A DNA stretch of 64,000 nucleotides from Blautia hominis. Lineage in GTDB: Bacteria; Bacillota; Clostridia; Lachnospirales; Lachnospiraceae. Of the stretch, positions 57,831 to 64,000 are shown in pieces; within the stretch, counting starts at the first letter, position 1, and every line of letters begins with the position of its first letter. The notes under the pieces were generated by a model that had not been told where the DNA came from, searched no databases, and worked only from the letters and a program-made list of their open reading frames with translations. Location: the NCBI GenBank assembly GCA_002270465.1, contig NQOF01000003.1, positions 496,001 to 560,000 on the forward strand. Reading direction: 5' to 3'. Position numbers and translations under genes: made by a program.

Positions 57831-60186
57831 GTCCGCACATTTTCATCCGGAGATGGAACTTATTTTCGTCATCGAAGGGAATATGACTGCGGAGATCAGG
57901 GATAAGCGGTATCATTTGAAAAAAGAAGATTTGATCCTGATGAATTCCGGGGTTACCCACAGCCTGGAGGCCTTTCAGGATACCATCTTCTGCTGTGTCA
58001 GATATTCTTATGAGATCCTGTCAGAGGTCATGGAAAATGAAAACTGCATCTTTACATGCAACAGTGTGAATGATACAGAGCGCAATTATGAAGAGCTTAG
58101 AAAGATATGCAGAGAACTGATGTATCAGTATGTAAAACAGACGCACAGCACCCAATGCCTCCTAAAGAGTCTGCTGTTTAAACTGCTGGATTGTCTCATT
58201 GAGAACTACCGGCTGGACAGTAATATGGAAAATATGAGCAAAGCGGACAATGATGTAAGGCTGCAGCAGATCTTTCAGTATGTGAGCAGAAATTTCCGGT
58301 ACAGCCTGAGTCTGTCTGAACTGGCAGAGCGTATGTTTGTATCCACCGCCACACTGTCTCGTTTTTTTAAGAAGCAGACAGGTATCTATTTCGCAGATTA
58401 TGTGAAAAATGTCCGTGTAAGGTATGCCATGCAGGAACTGCTGTATTCAGACAGCAATATTACCAAGATAGCTGTGGACTGCGGTTTCTCCAACCCCTCT
58501 GTGTTCAACAAAGCATTTCGTGATATTTACGGACTGTCTCCCTCGGATTACAGGCGCCAGAAAAAAGCACAGGCACAGGAAAAAGAAGACCGGGACAGGA
58601 AACTGCGGGAAGAACTGCTCCGGGAATTGAAGGAAAGACAAATAGGAGAAAAAAGGCTTTCCCCGGCAGGCAGAATTTCTGTGGCTGTGGATCCGGAGCA
58701 GGGGGCTCCTTACAGAAAGAATTGGAACAAAGTTTTGAACATTGGCTCTGTATATAACCTGACACTGGCAAACCTGCAGTATCATACGCTGCATCTGATG
58801 GAACAGCTTGGATTTGGGTATGTGAGAGTTTGGAATGTATTTTCCAGGAAGCTGATGATAAGCGACGGAAAAAGGATTGGTGGTTATAATTATGATAAAC
58901 TGGATGTAGTTCTGGATTTCCTGGTATCCCACCACGCGCTGCCGTTTTTGGATTTGGGAAGAAGACCGGACACGGCCATCAAATCAGAAGGGCAGTCCAT
59001 TTTCTATGAGGAGGAATATATTGATTTTGGGTCCAGGGAAATATGGGAAGCTCAGTTGAAAGATTTTATCCACCATATCGTGAAACGTTATGGCAAGGAG
59101 GAAGTCAGCCAGTGGATCTTTGAACTTTCCAGGGACAGTAACCATGAGCGGAACAGCCCTTATTACCAGGGGGAGGGATATGATTATTTCCGGGTCTTCC
59201 GGTATGCATATGGAGTGATAAAGTCTGTTGTAAAGGATGCCCAGGTTGGCGGGCCTATGGGGATCATTGAAAAAGACCAGGTGTTTTTGAAGAGATTTCT
59301 GACGCTCTGTGTGGAACATGACTGTGTGCCGGATTTTGTGTCATTTCTCCTGTTTCCCTATGAGACGAAGGAGACGGGCGGAACTATTGTATATAAACGG
59401 GCAGTGAGAGAAAACTTTGAAACAGAGCAGATAGAGATGATGCGGGAGATCCTGGACAGTCTGGATATTCCAAAATGCAAGCTTTACATCACAGAGTGGA
59501 ATAATTCCATCTCAAACAGAAATTATCTCAATGACAGCTGCTTTCGGGCCGCCTATATCGCGCGAAAGCTGTCTGAGATAGGGGATTCGGTGGATCTGAT
59601 CAGTATTTGGATGGGGTCTGACTGGGTGAGCAGCTATTATGATACCGTAGGGATCGCAAACGGCGGCAGCGGGATCCTCACAAAGGATAGTATACGCAAA
59701 CCCGCATATTTTGCCCTTCAGTTTATGAATGAACTGGGGGATACGCTTCTTTCTAAGGGAGACCATTATATTATCACCAGAAAAGGAAAACAGAGCTACT
59801 ATATGATCTGTTTTAATTTCAAATGGTATAGCAGCAACTATTTTCTGCGGGACGAAAACATTCAAAATCCGGAAGTGCTGGCAGATATATTTGAAGATGA
59901 CCAGCCCGTTAAGCTGGAGATCGAGCTGGAGGATATGCCTGTCAATGAGAAATTTATTATCAAAAAGCGGACAGTCAACCGGGAGAAGGGCAGTATTCTC
60001 AGCGAATGGAAGAGATTCCAGTATGAAAATGACCTGGATGGCAGTGATGTAAAGTATTTACGGGAAACCTGCATTCCGGGCCTGAGTATGGAGAAAAGAG
60101 AAACGGGAAAAGGCAGACTGCAGTTTGATGTGACTTTACAGGAACATGAGATTTCCATGATCCATATCTATCAGGATCTAGCATAA
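57781..60186 (+). CDS. AraC-type regulator fused to a GH39-like domain
   Basis: 801 residues. Cupin sensor (1-90, ESAHFHPEMELIFVIEGNMTAEI), AraC double helix-turn-helix (about 165-262, LSLSELAERMFVSTATLSRFFKKQTG ... FSNPSVFNKAFRDIYGLSPSDYRR), basic coiled linker, then a GH39-type TIM barrel (about 300-650) and a C-terminal beta region. The nucleophile position is kept (Glu572, YITEWN), but the acid/base motif WNEPN reads SRDSN (Asp452 at the Glu site), so the barrel probably binds sugar without normal hydrolysis and serves as a sensor. ATG 57781 has GAGGAA before it; an in-frame ATG at 57769 does not. Likely controls the downstream transporter and dehydrogenase genes. Confidence 0.87.
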   Translation: MSTNTDRNLKIVKGIHESAHFHPEMELIFVIEGNMTAEIRDKRYHLKKEDLILMNSGVTHSLEAFQDTIFCCVRYSYEILSEVMENENCIFTCNSVNDTERNYEELRKICRELMYQYVKQTHSTQCLLKSLLFKLLDCLIENYRLDSNMENMSKADNDVRLQQIFQYVSRNFRYSLSLSELAERMFVSTATLSRFFKKQTGIYFADYVKNVRVRYAMQELLYSDSNITKIAVDCGFSNPSVFNKAFRDIYGLSPSDYRRQKKAQAQEKEDRDRKLREELLRELKERQIGEKRLSPAGRISVAVDPEQGAPYRKNWNKVLNIGSVYNLTLANLQYHTLHLMEQLGFGYVRVWNVFSRKLMISDGKRIGGYNYDKLDVVLDFLVSHHALPFLDLGRRPDTAIKSEGQSIFYEEEYIDFGSREIWEAQLKDFIHHIVKRYGKEEVSQWIFELSRDSNHERNSPYYQGEGYDYFRVFRYAYGVIKSVVKDAQVGGPMGIIEKDQVFLKRFLTLCVEHDCVPDFVSFLLFPYETKETGGTIVYKRAVRENFETEQIEMMREILDSLDIPKCKLYITEWNNSISNRNYLNDSCFRAAYIARKLSEIGDSVDLISIWMGSDWVSSYYDTVGIANGGSGILTKDSIRKPAYFALQFMNELGDTLLSKGDHYIITRKGKQSYYMICFNFKWYSSNYFLRDENIQNPEVLADIFEDDQPVKLEIELEDMPVNEKFIIKKRTVNREKGSILSEWKRFQYENDLDGSDVKYLRETCIPGLSMEKRETGKGRLQFDVTLQEHEISMIHIYQDLA

Positions 60187-60202
60187 GGAAGAACATGCTC
60201 TG

Positions 60203-60361
60203 GAGCGTGTTTGAAAACTCATTCCGACAATCTGCACGCCCCACTTTGCGGTATATTTGCCCCCATTCGGTCAATCTAGCCCGCTGCGCCTCCCTCATCG
60301 GGGCCAGATTTCCCACAAAGCGCGACGCACAGCTTGCCGAAAACAATTTCCAAATATGCTC
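60203..60361. repeat. 159-bp element with wobble-compatible inverted ends
   Basis: Starts GAGCGTGTTTGAAAA and ends TTTCCAAATATGCTC; the two pair along 15 bases if G-U pairs are allowed, which suggests selection as RNA. The interior contains GTTTGAAAACTCATTCCGAC, a run of GCGCC-rich pairing segments and no open frame of interest. Different from the GTAACWGTTCAG family. Lies just after the AraC-GH39 stop and before a terminator. Confidence 0.6.
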
Positions 60362-60373
60362 TTAGACAGGAAC

Positions 60374-60407
60374 AGCCAGTCCATAAAATTTATGGGCTGG
60401 CTTTTTT
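60374..60407 (+). terminator. Rho-independent terminator
   Basis: GCCAGTCCAT and ATGGGCTGGC pair (one G-T) around AAAATTT-like loop, followed by six T. It ends transcripts of the AraC-GH39 gene. The following 200 bases hold an imperfect stem (TTGTTGCG ... CGCAATAA near 60438-60482) and no gene. Confidence 0.8.
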
Positions 60408-60614
60408 GAGGCGTTTTAGTGCAACATATATACTACGATTGTTGCGGCTGAGAGAAAAGAGAACGAGAAGACGCAATAAACGACCGATTATACGAAACCA
60501 GAGAAAGGTACGGATGCCAAAAAGCCTGTATAGTTAAACCATGAAATACAGAGATATCTCTTGGAGCCGGGCAGACCGGGTTATGCAGGCTCATTACTGA
60601 AAAGGAGAAAAAAG

Positions 60615-61997
60615 ATGGAATATAAGAAAAGAGCATCTAGGGCGGCAGTCATATGCTACGGATTTGGGGATTTGGCATCGCAGTTTGTCTGGACTTTTGT
60701 GGGTTCCTACCTGACCGTGTTTTATACGGATGTGGTAGGTCTGGCACCGGTTGTTGTTTCCGTGATCATGATGGGGGCACGTATCTGGGATGCGGTGAAT
60801 GATCCCATGATGGGGGCTATAGCTGAGAGGACACGCTCCAAATTCGGACGCTTCAGGCCGTACATAGCGTTTGGCTGTCCCATTCTGGCAATTATGGGAG
60901 TGCTGACGTTTACCAATCCCTTTGGAGGAAGTTCCAAAGCAGGAATTATCTGGGCGGCAGTCACTTATATTGTGGCAGGAATGATATACACGCTGACCAA
61001 CATCCCGTACGGGGCCTTGGCAGGCGTCATGACGGAGGATGCAGATCAGAGAAACCAGATCAATACATCAAGAAATATCGGTATGAATCTTGGCATGGTG
61101 ATCGTCAATGCCTGTTCCGCCACCCTGCTGCTGAAATTTTCAGGCGCCGGTGCGGAGGTGGCAGACGGACATGGATATATGATGACAGCAGTGATCTACG
61201 GATGTATATCCATTCCCCTGTTTTTGATGGTATTTTTCACTGCAAAAGAGAATGTTCAGCCGGTCTCAGGCGTACAGAAATTTTCATTTAAAGATACCAT
61301 CAACAACCTGATCAAAAACAAGTATCTGATGATCGTCACCCTTATTATGACCCTGCAGATGACAGCATTTATGGGGAGGATCGCAGTGACAGCGTACTAT
61401 GTGATCTACTGTCTGGGTTCTTTTACCATGATAGCACTGATCATGACCATTCCATCCATCGGCGGCATTATAGGATCCCTGTTTGTGCCGGCAGCAGCCA
61501 AGAGATTCGGCAAGAGGAATGTGCTGATGGGCTCTATGATCGTGCAGGGGATTGGTCTTTTAGTCATCTATTTTGCACCCTTTGACAACATGAAAATGGT
61601 ACTTGCCGGATGCTGGATCTTCGGTCTGTTCAACGTTGGTTTTCCCATGACACTTTCCATGGTGGCTGACTCAGTGGACTATATGGAACTGAAAACAGGC
61701 ATCCGCACAGACGGGACCGCCTATGCTACATACGGACTGGCAACAAAAATAGGAAATGCCATCGGCGGTGCGGTGGGAGTCCTTCTCTTGGGATTTTTCG
61801 GTTACGTTGCCAATGCACAGCAGACCACCCAGGCCATGAGAGGGATCAATATCGTAGTCAATCTGATTCCGGCTATTATCTTTTTCCTTGCAGCGGCAGC
61901 ATGTCTGCTTTGGAAAATGAGTGACAAAGACGCGGACCATATCCGTGGACAATTAAGAGAAAAAGCAAAACAGGAGGAAATAAATCATGAAAAATAA
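60615..61997 (+). CDS. Glycoside-pentoside-hexuronide (GPH) family symporter
   Basis: 460 residues, 12 membrane helices, MFS fold. N-terminal half carries GARIWDAVNDPMMGAIAERTRSKFGRFRPYIAFGCP, the signature of MelB/XylP-type cation-sugar symporters, and the middle ADSVDYMELKTGIRTDGTAYATYGLATKIGNAIGG the second signature. Imports a glycoside or sugar with sodium or protons. ATG 60615 follows AAAAGGAG; an open frame runs 18 codons further upstream without a site. Overlaps the next gene by 11 bases. Confidence 0.92.
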   Translation: MEYKKRASRAAVICYGFGDLASQFVWTFVGSYLTVFYTDVVGLAPVVVSVIMMGARIWDAVNDPMMGAIAERTRSKFGRFRPYIAFGCPILAIMGVLTFTNPFGGSSKAGIIWAAVTYIVAGMIYTLTNIPYGALAGVMTEDADQRNQINTSRNIGMNLGMVIVNACSATLLLKFSGAGAEVADGHGYMMTAVIYGCISIPLFLMVFFTAKENVQPVSGVQKFSFKDTINNLIKNKYLMIVTLIMTLQMTAFMGRIAVTAYYVIYCLGSFTMIALIMTIPSIGGIIGSLFVPAAAKRFGKRNVLMGSMIVQGIGLLVIYFAPFDNMKMVLAGCWIFGLFNVGFPMTLSMVADSVDYMELKTGIRTDGTAYATYGLATKIGNAIGGAVGVLLLGFFGYVANAQQTTQAMRGINIVVNLIPAIIFFLAAAACLLWKMSDKDADHIRGQLREKAKQEEINHEK

Positions 61998-63102
61998 CAA
62001 ATTACAGGTAGCAGTGATCGGATGCGGGGGGATTGCAAACCAGAAACATTTTCCGGCTCTTACTTCCCAGGCAGACAAATGTGAGATCGTCGCATTCTGC
62101 GATATCCAGGCGGAAAGAGCTGAGAAAGCAGCAGAAAAATACGGGGCAGAAGGTGCAAAAATATACACAGATCATAAGGAGTTATTAAAAGACCCGGAAA
62201 TCGACGTGGTGCATGTGTGCACGCCTAATGTAGCACACTGTCCCATTACGGTAGACGCGTTTGAGGCGGGAAAACATGTATTATGTGAAAAGCCTATGGC
62301 AGCCACAACCGAGGATGCACAGAAGATGATGGATGCCTGGAGAAAATCCGGAAAGAAGTTTACCATTGGATACCAGAACCGTTTCCGCACAGATGCCCAG
62401 GCTTTGAAACGGGCCTGTGACGAGGGGAAGCTGGGTGAGATCTACTTTGCAAAGGCCCATGCAGTCAGAAGAAGAGCGGTTCCCACCTGGGGGGTATTTC
62501 CTGATAAAGCAAAGCAGGGCGGCGGTCCCCTGATCGATATCGGAACCCATGCGCTTGACATTACGCTCTGGTGTATGGATAACTACAAACCGGCCACGGT
62601 GACAGGCTCCGTGTTTGAAAAATTAGGCCATCTGCCGGAGGCAGCGGAGGGCAATATGTTCGGTCCCTGGGACCCGGAAACCTTCCAGGTGGAAGATTCT
62701 GCGTTTGGATATGTGAAGATGGAAAACGGTGCAACTATTTTTCTGGAATCTGCCTGGGCGCTGAATGTGAAAGACTCCAGAGAAGCTGCCACAACCCTGT
62801 GCGGGACAAAAGCAGGTGCGGAGATGGTTGGCGGGATGAGCCAGGAGGGATATGACCTGGTATTCAATGAAACCACAGGCGGTCTGCTCACAGAGGAACA
62901 TATATCCGATACAGGCGCTATCGCGTTTTTTGAGGGGAACGGTGGTGGTTCCCCTGAGGTGAAAGAGTGTAAACAGTGGCTGGAGGCGATCCTGGAGGAC
63001 AAAGAGCCGCTGGTGAAACCGGAACAGGCATTTGTTGTGACACAGATTTTGGATACCATTTATAAATCCGCAAAAGCAGGAAAAGAGATCAAACTGGATT
63101 AA
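61987..63102 (+). CDS. Gfo/Idh/MocA family sugar dehydrogenase
   Basis: 371 residues. NAD(P) Rossmann fold (VAVIGCGGIANQKHFPAL), intact EKP motif (VLCEKPMAATTEDAQ) and the catalytic DIGTHALDITLWCMD segment. Expected to oxidise a sugar or glycoside hydroxyl, often at C3. AGGAGG lies before ATG 61987, inside the end of the symporter gene. The following gene is a TIM-barrel isomerase-like protein 12 bases on; this pairing is found in myo-inositol-type and in C- and O-glycoside deglycosylation loci (DgpA with DgpC). Confidence 0.92.
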   Translation: MKNNKLQVAVIGCGGIANQKHFPALTSQADKCEIVAFCDIQAERAEKAAEKYGAEGAKIYTDHKELLKDPEIDVVHVCTPNVAHCPITVDAFEAGKHVLCEKPMAATTEDAQKMMDAWRKSGKKFTIGYQNRFRTDAQALKRACDEGKLGEIYFAKAHAVRRRAVPTWGVFPDKAKQGGGPLIDIGTHALDITLWCMDNYKPATVTGSVFEKLGHLPEAAEGNMFGPWDPETFQVEDSAFGYVKMENGATIFLESAWALNVKDSREAATTLCGTKAGAEMVGGMSQEGYDLVFNETTGGLLTEEHISDTGAIAFFEGNGGGSPEVKECKQWLEAILEDKEPLVKPEQAFVVTQILDTIYKSAKAGKEIKLD

Positions 63103-63114
63103 GGAGAGAGGAAT

Positions 63115-64000
63115 ATGTCAGAGATTAAGACTTGTGTAAGCCTCTACAGCTTACAGGACGAGTATTTGAATAAACGCATGAGCCTTAGGGATATCATGTA
63201 TTTTGTTAAGGAGAAAGGGGCCGAGGGGATAGAGATCCTCCCGGACCAGATGCTGAAAAATGCGCCGGATATTGCAGATGAGACTGTTTCGGAATGGCAT
63301 GCACTCCTGGCCGAAACCGGTCTGAAACCTGTGATCGCAGATGTATTTCTGAACACCAATCTGTACAAAAACAGAAGTCTGACCCAGAGGGAATGTGTGG
63401 AGCTTCTGGTAAAGGAAATCAAACAGGCAGACAGGCTGGGGATCCGCTTGATCCGTCTGGTGTCCATGGTCCCTTACTGGGTGCTGGAGCCTCTGCTCCC
63501 CTTCTGTGAACAGTACGACGTGTCGGTGGCGTTGGAAGTACATGCAGGCATGGCTTTTGATATCCCTGAGACAAAGGCATTTATTGATGAGATGCGGCGG
63601 CTGGACAGCAAATATATTGGACTTGTCATTGATACGGGCATATTCTGCCGCCGGTTTCCCCGGGTGGTAAGGGAATATGAGACGGCAAACGGTACAAGCC
63701 CTGAGGTGTTTGATTATATTGACACCTTGTTTGAAAAGGGCACGGACCTGCACCGTGTTTTAAGAGAGAACAATTTTGTCTATCCAAAAGAACTGGAGGA
63801 TGCCATCAGATCAGAGCACGATAGAATGTTTGTGCCTCTGTGTGACGGATATGAGAATTATGACTTTGATGTACTGGACGAATATATGCCTTATATCAAA
63901 CATTTCCACCTCAAGCTGTTCGAGATGACAGAGGAGGGGCCGGAGTATTCCATGGATTATAAAGGGCTTTTAACCTACCTCCATGACCATGGCTACAAGG
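63115..64000 (+). CDS. Sugar phosphate isomerase/epimerase-like TIM-barrel protein (3' end outside window)
   Basis: The first 295 codons are visible; the frame is open at the window edge. AP-endonuclease-2/xylose isomerase-like barrel: MSEIKTCVSLYSLQDEYLN, KGAEGIEILPDQM, ADRLGIRLIRLVSMVP, VALEVHAGM (metal-binding Glu and His), YIGLVIDTGIFCRR (Asp) and YIKHFHLKLFEM (His). These residues form the divalent metal site of the family. AAGGAGAGAG precedes ATG 63115. Together with the dehydrogenase and symporter upstream it forms an operon; either a keto-sugar isomerase or a DgpC-like partner in deglycosylation fits. Confidence 0.88.
   Translation, partial: MSEIKTCVSLYSLQDEYLNKRMSLRDIMYFVKEKGAEGIEILPDQMLKNAPDIADETVSEWHALLAETGLKPVIADVFLNTNLYKNRSLTQRECVELLVKEIKQADRLGIRLIRLVSMVPYWVLEPLLPFCEQYDVSVALEVHAGMAFDIPETKAFIDEMRRLDSKYIGLVIDTGIFCRRFPRVVREYETANGTSPEVFDYIDTLFEKGTDLHRVLRENNFVYPKELEDAIRSEHDRMFVPLCDGYENYDFDVLDEYMPYIKHFHLKLFEMTEEGPEYSMDYKGLLTYLHDHGYK

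Overview
The window looks like a chromosome segment of a Gram-positive gut anaerobe of the Lachnospiraceae (Clostridia), Blautia-like. This is inferred from AGGAGG ribosome binding sites, two carbohydrate ABC importers without a dedicated ATPase, a YesM/YesN two-component pair, an AraC-GH39 fusion, a second-type RsmH and MITE-like intergenic repeats. No rRNA, tRNA or CRISPR array was seen.

Layout. (1) 1-12.0 kb: a sugar ABC importer (lipoprotein cut by the window edge, two permeases), three tandem GH2 beta-mannosidase-like enzymes and an aldo/keto reductase, closed by a terminator. (2) 12.0-14.2 kb: IS-like remnants, a TnpB-like protein that has lost RuvC catalytic residues, and a structured non-coding segment ending in TTCAA. 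This resembles a nuclease-dead TnpB repressor (TldR-like) with its guide RNA, placed directly before the polysaccharide locus. (3) 14.2-32.6 kb: a cell-surface polysaccharide locus with a membrane 4,6-dehydratase, a PglD-like acetyltransferase, a PglC-like initiating transferase, glycosyltransferases, two acyltransferases, polymerase, glycerophosphotransferase, flippase, and the CapE-CapF-CapG set for UDP-N-acetyl-L-fucosamine. The middle part (18.4-28.9 kb) is visibly AT-rich and looks transferred. The two adjacent acyltransferase genes carry G10 and G9 tracts; the first is in frame and the second out of frame, as in contingency (phase-variable) loci. (4) 32.6-33.4 kb: small genes, including a stand-alone TfoX C-terminal domain. 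(5) 33.6-40.7 kb, minus strand: a histidine-degradation operon (hutH, YjiH-type transporter, a 2-enoate-reductase-like flavoprotein, hutU). The enoate reductase makes imidazole propionate formation from urocanate a reasonable hypothesis. (6) 41-52.4 kb: a BTAD/AAA/TPR regulator, a YesMN pair, a second sugar ABC importer and a divergent GH32 enzyme, probably for fructan or fructoside use. (7) 52.4-57.8 kb: intergenic repeats, an Rpn-family nuclease, a VOC protein, an atypical Gfo/Idh/MocA protein, RsmH and a half-length UvrC-like GIY-YIG protein. (8) 57.8-64 kb: an AraC-GH39 fusion, a GPH-type sugar symporter, a Gfo/Idh/MocA dehydrogenase and a TIM-barrel sugar isomerase-like protein cut by the window edge. 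The last three resemble glycoside oxidation and deglycosylation loci.

A family of 95-240 bp inverted-repeat elements (termini near GTAACWGTTCAG) sits between operons throughout. One copy supplies the last codons and stop of a GH2 gene. All functions are read from sequence motifs and context; no database search was possible.
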